A stretch of 64,000 nt of DNA from positions 58,631 to 122,630 of the forward strand of contig NZ_JABGCB010000003.1 in NCBI RefSeq assembly GCF_013149295.1. Direction: 5' to 3'. The translations under genes were made by a program, and so were the position numbers. Below are positions 41,671 to 49,946 of this stretch, one piece after another (position 1 is the stretch's first letter; each line of letters starts with the position of its first letter). The notes below the pieces were generated by a model. The model was not told where the DNA came from. It saw nothing but the letters and a program-made list of their open reading frames with translations, and searched no databases. Origin of the DNA: Novosphingobium sp. SG751A. GTDB taxonomy: Bacteria; Pseudomonadota; Alphaproteobacteria; Sphingomonadales; Sphingomonadaceae.

Positions 41671-41997
41671 TTAAGGCTTTTTTGTCTGGTTTTGTTCTGC
41701 CTCGAACAATTCGCAAAGGGCGTGGATCGTGCCCGAAACGATTCGGTCCTTCAGACTGTACCAGCGGGTCTGGGCCTCGACCCGCACGTTCACGATATCC
41801 TCGGCGCGCAGCAGCGCCAGATGTTGCGACACGCCCGATTGCGACAGGCCGGTCATCGCCACCAGCTCGTTCACGCTGACCTCGCCCTCGTCCATCCGGC
41901 ACAGCATCAAAAGGCGCTCAGGGTGACTCATCACCTTGAGGCGCGCGGCCATCATCGTGGCATTGGCCTTCAGTTCTGCAAGATCGGTTGGCTTCAT
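41671..41997 (-). CDS. ArsR-family regulator with SqrR/BigR-like cysteine pair
   Basis: A 108-residue winged-helix repressor. The HTH is SVNELVAMTGLSQSGVSQHL, followed by ALLRAEDIVNVRVEAQTRWY. Two cysteines, Cys33 (LLMLCRMDEGE) and Cys95 (IHALCELFEA), sit where SqrR and BigR carry the thiols that form persulfide bridges when reactive sulfur species rise. A persulfide-sensing role is therefore inferred. No sulfur-oxidation gene is adjacent, so its targets are elsewhere or are the flanking ArsR or cstA genes. It lies 41 bases downstream of the second ArsR gene and is probably co-transcribed. Confidence 0.88.
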   Translation of the reverse strand: MKPTDLAELKANATMMAARLKVMSHPERLLMLCRMDEGEVSVNELVAMTGLSQSGVSQHLALLRAEDIVNVRVEAQTRWYSLKDRIVSGTIHALCELFEAEQNQTKKP

Positions 41998-42038
41998 TGC
42001 GCCGGAATTGGCGATTTACGGGCCGTTTTGCAAGGGGG

Positions 42039-42401
42039 TCAGCAGGGGTGGGCCTGTGCGGAGCCATTGAGCGTTGCTTCTGTCCGCGCCATTTCCGCCA
42101 GCGCCAGGGCCACTTCGGCCATGCGAGGGCGGGCCAGCGAATAGAACACCTGCTTGACCTCGCGTCGCCCCTGCACCAGCCCGGCCTTGCGCAGCAGCGC
42201 GAGTTGCTGGCTGATGATCGACAGGCTGACCCCATTGTGCGCGGCCAGATCGCCCACCGCCACCGGGCCTTGCGCCAGTTGCGTGATCAGGTTGAATCGC
42301 AAAGGATGGCCCAGCAGACGCAGCGCCTCGACCAGATCGGACGCCAAAGGATTATGCGAGGGGCAGGCGGCAGGGCGCGCGGCGCTGTCGGCTGGTTCCA
42401 T
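42039..42401 (-). CDS. ArsR-family transcriptional regulator
   Basis: A 120-residue ArsR protein from ATG 42401; a GTG one codon earlier is better spaced from GGGAG and could be the true start. The winged helix includes LGHPLRFNLITQLAQGPVAV, SIISQQLALLRKAGLV and the RREVKQVFYSL wing. The only cysteines are Cys13 and the terminal residue, at opposite ends and not in a classical CxC metal site, so the inducer is unclear. A FixK/FNR-type box lies 84-97 bases upstream of the start. With the ArsR gene at 41671 it forms a two-regulator operon. Confidence 0.88.
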   Translation of the reverse strand: MEPADSAARPAACPSHNPLASDLVEALRLLGHPLRFNLITQLAQGPVAVGDLAAHNGVSLSIISQQLALLRKAGLVQGRREVKQVFYSLARPRMAEVALALAEMARTEATLNGSAQAHPC

Positions 42402-42484
42402 CACTTCGCATTGCTCCCATCTGGCCGTAACCGCGCGGGTTCTGGCGGCGGGTGCCTATCCTAAAGGATTGTGAAGTTGAGAAA

Positions 42485-42498
42485 TTGACCGCGATCAA
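42485..42498 (-). promoter_or_regulatory. FixK/FNR-type box upstream of the ArsR pair
   Basis: TTGACCGCGATCAA fits TTGA-N6-TCAA. Activation from -41.5 would start transcription near 42450, about 46 bases before the ArsR start, a normal distance. Orientation is set by the only nearby gene. Confidence 0.55.
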
Positions 42499-42588
42499 TC
42501 GGTCGCCTGCAAAGAATGGGTTTCCATTCTGATTATAATGTTCCCAAATGGTTCATTAACCACCCGTTACCTTGCACGGAAAATGGGC

Positions 42589-42616
42589 AAAAAAAACCCG
42601 GCCGGAGCCGGGTTTT
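42589..42616 (-). terminator. Strong intrinsic terminator in the panC-ArsR gap
   Basis: AAAACCCGG (42593-42601) pairs with CCGGGTTTT (42608-42616) around CCGGAG. On the minus strand the stem is followed by a run of eight T in all (42596-42589). It lies 183 bases after panC. Confidence 0.9.
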
Positions 42617-42700
42617 GGAAGTTTGGGAGAGGATGCCTGAAAGGCAGGTTCTAAGTAGGTGAATCAGCTGATTCGCGCAACTGTAAAAGATGTTAACTAG
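42589..42700 (-). ncRNA. Candidate small RNA ending at a strong terminator
   Basis: The 394-bp gap between the ArsR and panC genes holds, on the minus strand, a palindrome (GAATCAGCTGATTC, 42661-42674), a small TGCC/GGCA stem, an unpaired CCTCTCCC stretch that could pair with ribosome sites, and an intrinsic terminator with T8. It could equally be the 3' end of panC mRNA. The 5' end shown is arbitrary. No coding frame is seen. Confidence 0.25.
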
Positions 42701-42798
42701 CCAAATGGGCGTTTATAATGCAATGTTAAATCCAAAATGGCCAATATGGCGAAAATTCGTTCATATTGCGGTAAATCTCGCCACCCTGGTCCGACAAA

Positions 42799-43656
42799 TC
42801 ACCCCAGAGGAACGTCGATATTGTCGATCAATCGCGCCTTGCCGATTCGCGCCGCAGCCAGCAAACGCGCCGGGCCCGTGCCGCGCTCGATCAAAGGGGC
42901 CAGCGTATCGGCATCGCAGATCTGCGCATAATCGACCGAGAGAAAGCCGCCGGCCAACACCGCCTGCTCCATCTGGGCCAGGGCATCGCCAATCGCCATG
43001 CCGCCCGCCACAGCCTGCGCTGCCGCCCGCATCGCGCGGGGCAGCGCCACCGCATCGGAGCGCTCCTGCGCCGACAGATAGGCATTGCGCGAGGAGCGGG
43101 CGAGGCCGTCCTCTTCGCGCACGGTGGGCACGCCGATGATCGCATCGACATGGGGCGCGGTCAGATCGAGATCGCGCGCCATGCGCCGGATCACCGCCAG
43201 TTGCTGCCAGTCCTTTTCGCCAAACAGCGCGACATCGGGCGCCACCTGATTGAACAGTTTGAGCACGACCGTTGCCACGCCGTCGAAATGGCCCGGCCGC
43301 GCCGCGCCGCAAAGCCCCTCGCTGACCCCGGACACGCCGACATTGGTGGAAAAGCCCGCAGGATACATTTCATCGACCGTCGGCGCCCACAGCACCGCCA
43401 CGCCCTCGCTCTCCAGCGCGGCCTTGTCGGCGGCCAACTGGCGCGGATAGGCGTCCAGATCCTCGCCCGGTGCAAATTGTCGGGGATTAACGAAAATCGA
43501 CGCGACCACGTGTTCGGCATGCCGCCGCGCCTCGCGCATCAACGTTAAGTGCCCGAAATGCAAGGCTCCCATCGTCGGGACCAATGCCACGCGGCCGCTC
43601 TTGCGCAGTTCGGCAATCGCTTCGCGCAGCAGATTGAGGTGATTGATGGTTTGCAC
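42799..43656 (-). CDS. panC: Pantothenate synthetase
   Basis: PanC condenses pantoate and beta-alanine, with ATP, to pantothenate (vitamin B5/CoA pathway). Start at GTG 43656 is preferred because AAGGGGG is then eight bases upstream; a GTG at 43662 is too close. The 285-residue protein has the nucleotide site [14 protein letters not shown] (HFGH), the [19 protein letters not shown] region, [15 protein letters not shown], and the KMSKS-like SSRNAYLS. It is not linked to panB or panD here. It is divergent from mipZ. Confidence 0.95.
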   Translation of the reverse strand: MQTINHLNLLREAIAELRKSGRVALVPTMGALHFGHLTLMREARRHAEHVVASIFVNPRQFAPGEDLDAYPRQLAADKAALESEGVAVLWAPTVDEMYPAGFSTNVGVSGVSEGLCGAARPGHFDGVATVVLKLFNQVAPDVALFGEKDWQQLAVIRRMARDLDLTAPHVDAIIGVPTVREEDGLARSSRNAYLSAQERSDAVALPRAMRAAAQAVAGGMAIGDALAQMEQAVLAGGFLSVDYAQICDADTLAPLIERGTGPARLLAAARIGKARLIDNIDVPLG

Positions 43657-43680
43657 CGGCACGGCCCCCTTGGTAAGGTT

Positions 43681-43709
43681 TTGACACTGTTCGCGCGGTG
43701 GCTGATAAG
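43681..43709 (+). promoter_or_regulatory. Predicted sigma-70 promoter of mipZ
   Basis: TTGACA (43681-43686), a 17-base spacer and GATAAG (43704-43709). Transcription would start near 43716, leaving a ~54-base leader before the mipZ ATG. Confidence 0.55.
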
Positions 43710-43769
43710 CCGGTGTCTTGCGAGCAGCAACGCTTTTAAGCCCGCCAACCCTGTGATGAGAGAACCGCC

Positions 43770-44582
43770 ATGTCTGGTCCCCACCGCATCGTTTTCGCCA
43801 ATGAAAAGGGGGGCACGGGCAAATCCACCACCGCCGTGCATATCGCCGTGGCTTTGGCCTATCTGGGCGCGCGGGTGGGCACGATCGACCTCGATTCGCG
43901 CCAGCGCACGATGCACCGCTATATGGAAAATCGCGGCGAGACCCTGCGCCGCCGCGGCATCGATCTGCCCACGGTGGGGTTTGACGTGTTTCGCGGCACG
44001 ACCACGGCCGAGCTGGACGAATTGACCGAGCAGGTGTCGCAGAATGTCGATTACCTGATCTTTGACACGCCGGGGCGCGACGATGAATTCGCCCGCCATG
44101 TGGCGATGAGCGCCGACACGCTGGTCACGCCGCTGAACGACAGTTTCGTCGATTTCGACCTGATCGGGCAAGTGGACGCCGAGACGTTTAAGGTGCGCCG
44201 CCTGTCTTTCTATGCCGAAATGATCTGGGAAGCGCGCAAGAAACGGGCGCTGGCCACGATCAACGAACACCGGCGCGAGATGGACTGGGTGGTGGTGCGC
44301 AACCGCACCCAGCATATCGAGGCGCGCAACATGCGCCGTATCGACAGCGCGCTGGCCGAGCTTTCGCGCCGGGTAGGCTTCCGCATCGCGCAGGGCCTGT
44401 CCGAACGCGTGATCTACCGCGAATTGTTCCCCAGCGGGCTGACCCTGCTGGACAAGGGCCATCTGGGCGATCTGGGCACCAGCCATCTGGTCGCACGGCA
44501 GGAATTGCGCACGCTGGTGGCGGGCCTGAACCTGCCCGCGCCCCGCGTGCAGCGCGATGCGCAGGTGGTCTCGGCGGGCTGA
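43770..44582 (+). CDS. mipZ: Division-plane positioning ATPase MipZ
   Basis: A 270-residue ParA/MinD-type ATPase. The deviant Walker A is [12 protein letters not shown] (11-22). Other motifs are [33 protein letters not shown] (Walker B region) and [16 protein letters not shown], all wording specific to MipZ. In Caulobacter it rides on ParB near the origins and inhibits FtsZ at the poles, so that division occurs at midcell. It is the first gene of a tight four-gene operon with a J protein, a phosphohexomutase and an Lhr-type helicase. Confidence 0.95.
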   Translation: MSGPHRIVFANEKGGTGKSTTAVHIAVALAYLGARVGTIDLDSRQRTMHRYMENRGETLRRRGIDLPTVGFDVFRGTTTAELDELTEQVSQNVDYLIFDTPGRDDEFARHVAMSADTLVTPLNDSFVDFDLIGQVDAETFKVRRLSFYAEMIWEARKKRALATINEHRREMDWVVVRNRTQHIEARNMRRIDSALAELSRRVGFRIAQGLSERVIYRELFPSGLTLLDKGHLGDLGTSHLVARQELRTLVAGLNLPAPRVQRDAQVVSAG

Positions 44583-44583
44583 T

Positions 44584-44886
44584 ATGGTCAAGCTGCTTCT
44601 GCTGTTGGTGCTGGCGTCATGGGCGTGCCGCCAATGGACGGGGCAATGGCCGTGGGCGCATTGGCAGCGGATGACCGGGCCGACCCCGGTGGAGCGGGCG
44701 CGCCGCCTGCTGGGCGTTGAGGCCGGGGCCGGGCGCGGGGCGATCATCGAGGCGCACAAGAAACTGATCGCGCGAGTTCACCCTGATCGCGGCGGTGATG
44801 CGGCACTGGTGCATGAGGCCAATGATGCGCGCGATCTGCTGCTGGCGCGGCTGGGTACTGAAACCGGCGCCAATACCGGCAGATGA
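44584..44886 (+). CDS. Membrane-anchored J-domain protein
   Basis: A 100-residue protein starting one base after the mipZ stop. An N-terminal hydrophobic helix (residues 2-14) is followed by a Trp-rich stretch. A short J domain (about 36-92) carries VERARRLLGVEAGAGRGAII and the HPD motif in ARVHPDRGGD (66-68). J proteins stimulate the ATPase of an Hsp70; the anchor would place this one at the inner membrane, similar to Tim14-like proteins of alphaproteobacteria. The partner chaperone is not in the window. It overlaps the next gene by 4 bp. Confidence 0.9.
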   Translation: MVKLLLLLVLASWACRQWTGQWPWAHWQRMTGPTPVERARRLLGVEAGAGRGAIIEAHKKLIARVHPDRGGDAALVHEANDARDLLLARLGTETGANTGR

Positions 44887-46310
44887 CCGATCCGGCGATC
44901 TTCCGGGAATATGATATTCGCGGCACCTATGGCCGCAATCTGTTTGACGATGACGCCTATGCGATAGGCCGCGCCGTGGCGCAGGCTTTGCAGGAGCGGG
45001 GCGGGCGGCGGATTGCGGTGGGGCGCGATGGCCGGCTCAGCGCACCCGCGCTGGAGGCCGCGCTGGTTGATGGCCTGCGCGATGGCGGGCTGGATGTGGT
45101 GCGGATCGGGGTGGGGCCGACGCCTATGCTCTATTACGCCGAAGCGTCATTGGAGGAGGTAGATGGCGGCATTCACGTAACTGGCAGCCACAATCCCCGC
45201 GATGATAATGGCTTCAAAATAGTATTTTTTGGTGGAGCCCTGTTCGGCGCCGAAATCCAGCGGATCGGGGATCTGGCGGGTGGGTTGCAGAGGCGAGGCG
45301 ATCTCGTCCATCGCGGCGCGGTGAAAATGCAGGATATTCTGCCCACCTATGTCGCCCGTCTGGTCGAGGGGCTGCTGCCGGGGCTTTGGGATAAGGCGGG
45401 CGATCTTCGGATCGGCTGGGATGCCGGCAATGGCGCCGCCGGCCCCGCCATCGAGGCCCTGACCGCGCTCTTGCCCGGAGAGCATCATCTTCTCTTCACG
45501 CAGGTTGACGGACATTTTCCTCACCACCATCCAGATCCGACTGTTGAGGCAAATCTCGCAGACTTGCGGGCGCTGGTCGCCTCCAGACATCTCGATTTCG
45601 GAGTGGCTTTCGACGGGGATGCCGATCGGATCGTGGTAATCGACGGACGGGGGCGCTCGATCCTTGGCGATCAATTGCTGGCGCTGCTGGCACAGGATCT
45701 GCTGCTCGATTGTCCGGGCGCGGTAATTCTGGGCGATGTCAAAGCGTCACAGGCGGTTTACGACCGGATCGCGGCGCTGGGCGGGGTGCCCGCGATGGGG
45801 CCTGCGGGGCACAGTCTGATCAAGGCCGAAATGAAGGTTAACGGCGCTTTGCTGGCCGGGGAGACCTCGGGGCACATCTTTTATAAGCACCGCTTCTATG
45901 GTTTCGACGATGCGCTTTATGCCGCCGTGCGGCTGATGGCAGCGGTTTCGCGCCGAAATGGATCCATCGCGGATTGGTTCGACGAACTGCCTATCTGCTT
46001 CAACACGCCCGAATTACGCTTTCCCGTGGCGGCGGATCGTAAACGCGCTGTGGTTGAGGAAGTGGCCGCGAGGCTGGCCGCGCAGGGGGCGCAGGGGGCG
46101 CAGGTTAACCGGATGGATGGCCTGCGCGTGTCCTGCAATGGTGAAAACGGCGATGGCGGCTGGTGGCTGCTGCGCGCGTCCAATACACAGGAGATGCTGG
46201 TTGCCCGCGCCGAGAGTGCGAGCGAGCAGGGTCTCGCCGCGCTGGTGGCGCAACTGGATGCGGAACTGGCGCAAAGTGGTGTGAGCCGGGCCGGGTTGAG
46301 CAAGGGGTGA
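44883..46310 (+). CDS. Phosphomannomutase/phosphoglucomutase
   Basis: A 475-residue alpha-D-phosphohexomutase that interconverts hexose 1- and 6-phosphates for LPS, exopolysaccharide and nucleotide-sugar synthesis. The phosphoserine loop is HVTGSHNPRDDNGFK (Ser102), the metal loop is FDGDADR (243-249), the sugar loop is LAGETSGHIFY (GETSG in place of GEMSG), and the phosphate loop is RASNTQEML. Domain order and length are typical of the AlgC/ManB type. Bases 45170-45560 are slightly less GC-rich than the rest, without breaking the frame. It overlaps both neighbours by 4 bp. Confidence 0.93.
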   Translation: MTDPAIFREYDIRGTYGRNLFDDDAYAIGRAVAQALQERGGRRIAVGRDGRLSAPALEAALVDGLRDGGLDVVRIGVGPTPMLYYAEASLEEVDGGIHVTGSHNPRDDNGFKIVFFGGALFGAEIQRIGDLAGGLQRRGDLVHRGAVKMQDILPTYVARLVEGLLPGLWDKAGDLRIGWDAGNGAAGPAIEALTALLPGEHHLLFTQVDGHFPHHHPDPTVEANLADLRALVASRHLDFGVAFDGDADRIVVIDGRGRSILGDQLLALLAQDLLLDCPGAVILGDVKASQAVYDRIAALGGVPAMGPAGHSLIKAEMKVNGALLAGETSGHIFYKHRFYGFDDALYAAVRLMAAVSRRNGSIADWFDELPICFNTPELRFPVAADRKRAVVEEVAARLAAQGAQGAQVNRMDGLRVSCNGENGDGGWWLLRASNTQEMLVARAESASEQGLAALVAQLDAELAQSGVSRAGLSKG

Positions 46311-48712
46311 GGCAGGTTCACCCGCGCATTGCCGACTGGTTTGCCGGGCGCGGGTGGCATATCCGCCGCCATCAGGCGCAGGTGCTGGCGCAGGTGGGCG
46401 ATGAGCGCCATGTGCTGCTGGCCGCCGACACCGGGGCGGGCAAGACGCTGGCCGGGTTCATGCCGACGCTGTGCGATGCGGCGGATGGCGTTTTGGCGGA
46501 TGGGTTGCATACGCTCTACGTCTCGCCGCTGAAAGCATTGGCGCATGATATTCAGCGGGGCCTGCTGGGGCCGGTGGCCGAGATGGGGCTGGGCCTGCGG
46601 GTCGAGGCGCGCACCGGCGACACATCCTCGGACCGCAAGGCGCGGCAAAGGCATGATCCGCCTCATGTGCTGCTGACCACGCCTGAATCGCTCTCGCTGC
46701 TGTTGTCCTATCCCGAAAGCGCGACGATGTTTGCGGGGCTGCGCTATGTCGTGGTCGACGAAATCCACGCTATGGCGGCGGGCAAGCGGGGCGATCTGCT
46801 GGCGCTGTCTTTGGCCCGCTTGCAGAGTTTGGCGCCCGATATGCGGCGCATCGGCCTGTCGGCCACGCTGGCCGACCCGGCGGGCTTTGCGCGCTGGATC
46901 GCGCCCGCGGGTGAGGAGGCGGCCCTGGTTGCGGGCGAGGAAGGTGCGCCCGCCGATGTCTCGATCCTCCTGCCTGCGGGCCAGCGTATCCCGTGGAGCG
47001 GCCATGCGGCCAGTTGGGCCGTGCCCCAGATCCTCGACCTGATCCGTGCCCACCGCACCACGCTGATCTTCACCAACACGCGCTTTCTGGCCGAATATAC
47101 GTTTGGCCTGCTGTGGGATCGCAACGAGGAAAATCTGCCCATCGGCATCCACCATGGCAGCCTGTCTGCCGAGGCACGGCACAAGGTTGAGGCGGCGATG
47201 GCAGGCGGGCGGCTGCGCGCGCTGGTCTGTACCGCCAGCCTCGATCTGGGGGTGGACTGGGGCGACATTGATCTGGTGGTGCAGATGGGGGCGCCCAAGG
47301 GTTCCTCGCGCCTGTTGCAGCGGATCGGACGGGCCAATCACCGGCTCGATTGTCCGTCCAAGGCGGTGCTGGTGCCGGGCAACCGGTTTGAATTTCTCGA
47401 AGCCGTGGCCGCCGTCGAGGCGGTGCGGGCGGGCACGCGCGATGGCGAGGATCTGCGCCCCGGCGGCCGCGATGTGCTGGCCCAGCATGTGCTGGCGCTG
47501 GCCTGCGCGGGTCCTTTCGATGGCGACGCCCTGCTGGCCGAGGTGCGCGGCGCCGCACCCTATGCCAATGTCAGCGAGGAGGAGTGGGGGCGGGTGCTCG
47601 GCTTCGTCTCGAACGGGGGCTATGCGCTGCGGGCCTATGACCGGTTTCGCCGGATCACCCATGGGCGCGACGGCCTGTGGCGGCTGAGCCATCCCGATCT
47701 GGCGCGTTCCTATCGGCTGAATGCGGGCATCATTGTTGACGCCGATATGGTCGAGGTGGCGTTTCGCAACGGCCGCGCGCTGGGCCGGGTGGAGGAGGAT
47801 TTCGCCGCCTCGCTGGGGCCGGGCGATACGTTCCGTTTTGCCGGGCTGGATCTGGAGGTCGAGTCGCTGCGAGAAGGGGCCTTGCTGGTGCGCGCCTCGC
47901 GGCGTTCGGCGGCGATCCCCTCGTATAATGGCGCGCGCATCCCGATCTCGTCGCATCTGGCCGACCGCGTGCGGGGGCTTTTGGCCGATTCTGCGCGCTG
48001 GGATGACTTCCCCGAGGATGTGCATGAGTGGCTCGACGTGCAGGCGCGGGTCTCGGTGCTGCCGCGCCCCGGCGAATTGCTGGTCGAGAGCTTTCCCCAT
48101 CACGACCGGCATTACAGCGTGTTCTACACCTTCGAGGGCTGGCCCGCGAATCAGTCGCTGGGCATGTTGATGACACGGCGGATGGAGGCGCTGGGCCTCT
48201 CGCCGCTGGGCTTTGTCGCCAATGACTATGCGCTGGCGGTCTGGGGGCTGCGGCCCGTTGAGGACCCTGCCGCGCTGCTCTCGCCCGACATTCTGGTCGA
48301 TGAATTTGTCGAGTGGGTGGAAAATTCCTATCTGCTGCGCCGCGCCTTCCGCGAGGCTTCGGTCATCTCCGGCCTGATCGAGCGGCAGATGCCGGGCAAG
48401 CGCAAGACCAACCGGCAGGTCACGTTCTCCAGCGACCTCATCTATGACGTGCTGCGCCGCTATGAGCCGGACCATCTGTTGTTGCAGGCCGCATGGGCCG
48501 ATGCCCGGCAAAAGATGACCGATGTGGCCCGCGTGGCCGAGGTGCTGGAGCGCGCCCAATCCGCGATCCGCCATCAGCGCCTGTCGCGCGTCAGTCCGCT
48601 GGCTGTGCCGACGCTGACCATGATCGGGCGCGAGAGCATGCCGGCCGGCGCCGCCGATGACGAACTGTTGCTGGAGGCCGAGGCGCTGGCCGCGATTGCT
48701 ATGGGCGAATAG
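46307..48712 (+). CDS. Lhr-type DEXH helicase (ligase-associated DNA damage response)
   Basis: An 801-residue superfamily 2 helicase starting at GTG 46307, overlapping the mutase stop by 4 bp. Motif I is ADTGAGKT (40-47), motif II is DEIH (151-154), motif III is SAT, and motif VI lies in LQRIGRANHRLD. The large C-terminal Lhr region includes FVSNGGYALRAYDRF and FYTFEGWPANQSLGML. This is the bacterial subtype usually clustered with an ATP-dependent ligase, a nuclease and a PdeM-like phosphoesterase in DNA repair. None of those partners is adjacent here. It ends the mipZ operon. Confidence 0.92.
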   Translation: MRQVHPRIADWFAGRGWHIRRHQAQVLAQVGDERHVLLAADTGAGKTLAGFMPTLCDAADGVLADGLHTLYVSPLKALAHDIQRGLLGPVAEMGLGLRVEARTGDTSSDRKARQRHDPPHVLLTTPESLSLLLSYPESATMFAGLRYVVVDEIHAMAAGKRGDLLALSLARLQSLAPDMRRIGLSATLADPAGFARWIAPAGEEAALVAGEEGAPADVSILLPAGQRIPWSGHAASWAVPQILDLIRAHRTTLIFTNTRFLAEYTFGLLWDRNEENLPIGIHHGSLSAEARHKVEAAMAGGRLRALVCTASLDLGVDWGDIDLVVQMGAPKGSSRLLQRIGRANHRLDCPSKAVLVPGNRFEFLEAVAAVEAVRAGTRDGEDLRPGGRDVLAQHVLALACAGPFDGDALLAEVRGAAPYANVSEEEWGRVLGFVSNGGYALRAYDRFRRITHGRDGLWRLSHPDLARSYRLNAGIIVDADMVEVAFRNGRALGRVEEDFAASLGPGDTFRFAGLDLEVESLREGALLVRASRRSAAIPSYNGARIPISSHLADRVRGLLADSARWDDFPEDVHEWLDVQARVSVLPRPGELLVESFPHHDRHYSVFYTFEGWPANQSLGMLMTRRMEALGLSPLGFVANDYALAVWGLRPVEDPAALLSPDILVDEFVEWVENSYLLRRAFREASVISGLIERQMPGKRKTNRQVTFSSDLIYDVLRRYEPDHLLLQAAWADARQKMTDVARVAEVLERAQSAIRHQRLSRVSPLAVPTLTMIGRESMPAGAADDELLLEAEALAAIAMGE

Positions 48713-48729
48713 CGGGCGGGAGCAGGGCG

Positions 48730-48760
48730 CAAAAAAAGGGGCGGATCGCTCCGCCCCTCT
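48730..48760 (-). terminator. Bidirectional terminator between the helicase and exbD genes
   Basis: AGGGGCGGA (48737-48745) pairs with TCCGCCCCT (48750-48758) around TCGC. On the minus strand seven T follow, ending the tonB operon. The plus side has only CTCTCTTG. Confidence 0.85.
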
Positions 48761-48791
48761 CTCTTGCCGTTTAACGCAGCTGACCTTGGCC

Positions 48792-49241
48792 TTACTTGGC
48801 GCCGGCAGCCTTGTTGAAAGTGGCATAGCGCTCGTTGCCGACGAAGCCGAACTTCGTCACTTCGGAGGCCTTGATGATGTTCAGCACATTCGCTGCCAGT
48901 TCATAGCCCGACTGCGCATCCGGCTCGAACTGAAGTTCGGGCTCGGGGGTCATGCTGCGCGAAGCCTTGAGGTTCGCGCCCAGAACGCTGCGGTCGATCG
49001 GCGTGCCGTTCCACAGGATCTGGTTATCCGGGGTAAGGACGACCTTGTTCTTGATCGGGTCGACCGGCGGCTTGGGCATATTCGGCGGCGGCGGCGAAGG
49101 CAGGTCGATGTTCACCGCGTGGGTAGCCACGGGGATGGTGATGATGAACATGATCAGCAGAACGAGCATAACGTCGATCAGCGGAGTCGTGTTCATTTCG
49201 CCCATCGGCTCGCCGTCGTCTTTACCAGCTGACATTGCCAT
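48792..49241 (-). CDS. exbD: ExbD/TolR biopolymer transport protein (second copy)
   Basis: A 149-residue ExbD protein. The cytoplasmic start includes MGEMNTTPLIDVMLVLLIMF, in which the Asp of PLIDVML is the proton-path aspartate. One membrane helix (about 21-41) is followed by a proline-rich PSPPPPNMPKPP linker and a periplasmic domain ending AAGAK. It is one of two adjacent exbD genes, an arrangement typical of sphingomonads and Xanthomonas. It is the last gene of tonB-exbB-exbD-exbD; a terminator follows. Confidence 0.95.
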   Translation of the reverse strand: MAMSAGKDDGEPMGEMNTTPLIDVMLVLLIMFIITIPVATHAVNIDLPSPPPPNMPKPPVDPIKNKVVLTPDNQILWNGTPIDRSVLGANLKASRSMTPEPELQFEPDAQSGYELAANVLNIIKASEVTKFGFVGNERYATFNKAAGAK

Positions 49242-49270
49242 GGGATGTTACTCCTGAGTTAAAGGGCTTA

Positions 49271-49807
49271 TCAGCCGTTCGGATCGACCGGGGTCGAAAT
49301 GAAGCCAACCGTGGGATAACCCGCGCGCTGCACGTTGAAGATCGCACCGGCGACACAGCGCCAGGGCGCTTCGACGTCGGCCCGAACGTGAACCTGCGGC
49401 ACCTTTTCGGGGTTATCGCGCAGTACCTCGGCACCGCCCTCGCGCTTGATGATGTCGTCAAGGCGCTTGAACGCCTGATCGTACAGTTCAGTCGAGTCAA
49501 CGGGGGTGATGTTGTTGAAGTAGATGCGGCATTCGCCACCACGCGATGCGCCTTCGAAGCCGGCATCGCCGGCGCTGCGACCCGCAGCGTCGGTCGTGCT
49601 GACCGTGATCAGCAGATTTTCGACCTTATCTTTCGATTCCTGTGAAACCATCACAGGAATCTTGAGCTTCTGGATCGTCTGAATCGCGACCGGAACCGCG
49701 ATGAGGAAGATGATCAGAAGCACAAGCATAACGTCCACCAGAGGGGTGGTGTTGATGTCGGACATAGGCTTTTCTTCGCCGCCCGCGCCGCCAACAGCCA
49801 TTGCCAT
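49271..49807 (-). CDS. exbD: ExbD/TolR biopolymer transport protein (first copy)
   Basis: A 178-residue ExbD. MSDINTTPLVDVMLVLLIIF carries the membrane aspartate. The periplasmic domain is longer than in the second copy and has an insert with GRSAGDAGFEGASRGGE-like glycine-rich loops and two cysteines (GGECRIYF and APWRCVAGA), which may form a disulfide. It ends GYPTVGFISTPVDPNG. It works with ExbB to use the proton gradient for TonB. The gap to exbB upstream holds two strong hairpins. Confidence 0.94.
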   Translation of the reverse strand: MAMAVGGAGGEEKPMSDINTTPLVDVMLVLLIIFLIAVPVAIQTIQKLKIPVMVSQESKDKVENLLITVSTTDAAGRSAGDAGFEGASRGGECRIYFNNITPVDSTELYDQAFKRLDDIIKREGGAEVLRDNPEKVPQVHVRADVEAPWRCVAGAIFNVQRAGYPTVGFISTPVDPNG

Positions 49808-49869
49808 GTTATGATCCTACTCTTGCAATGCCCTCTTTCGAGAGGAGGGATTGGGGGGAGGGGAGGGCC

Positions 49870-49933
49870 GGGAAATCATGCCGCATGCCGCGCATGATTT
49901 CCCGTACATCCGGGCAGACTGGCCGCCCGGATG
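49870..49933 (-). repeat. Two perfect hairpins between exbB and exbD
   Basis: Stem 1: 49870-49881 with 49892-49903 (12 bp, GGGAAATCATGC). Stem 2: 49907-49915 with 49925-49933 (9 bp, CATCCGGGC). No T-run follows on the minus strand. They lie directly after the exbB stop and would shield its 3' end or reduce read-through to the exbD genes. Confidence 0.75.
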
Positions 49934-49946
49934 CCTGCCTCATGTC

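Noticed and set aside
42557..42570. Possible CtrA site TTAA-N7-TTAC
   Set aside because: One mismatch to TTAA-N7-TTAA and not placed over a convincing promoter; such near matches are expected by chance.
45917..48826. A 969-codon open frame on the minus strand
   Set aside because: It is antisense to the helicase and mutase genes, has His/Gln/Arg-rich low-complexity composition and no motifs; a GC-skewed shadow frame.
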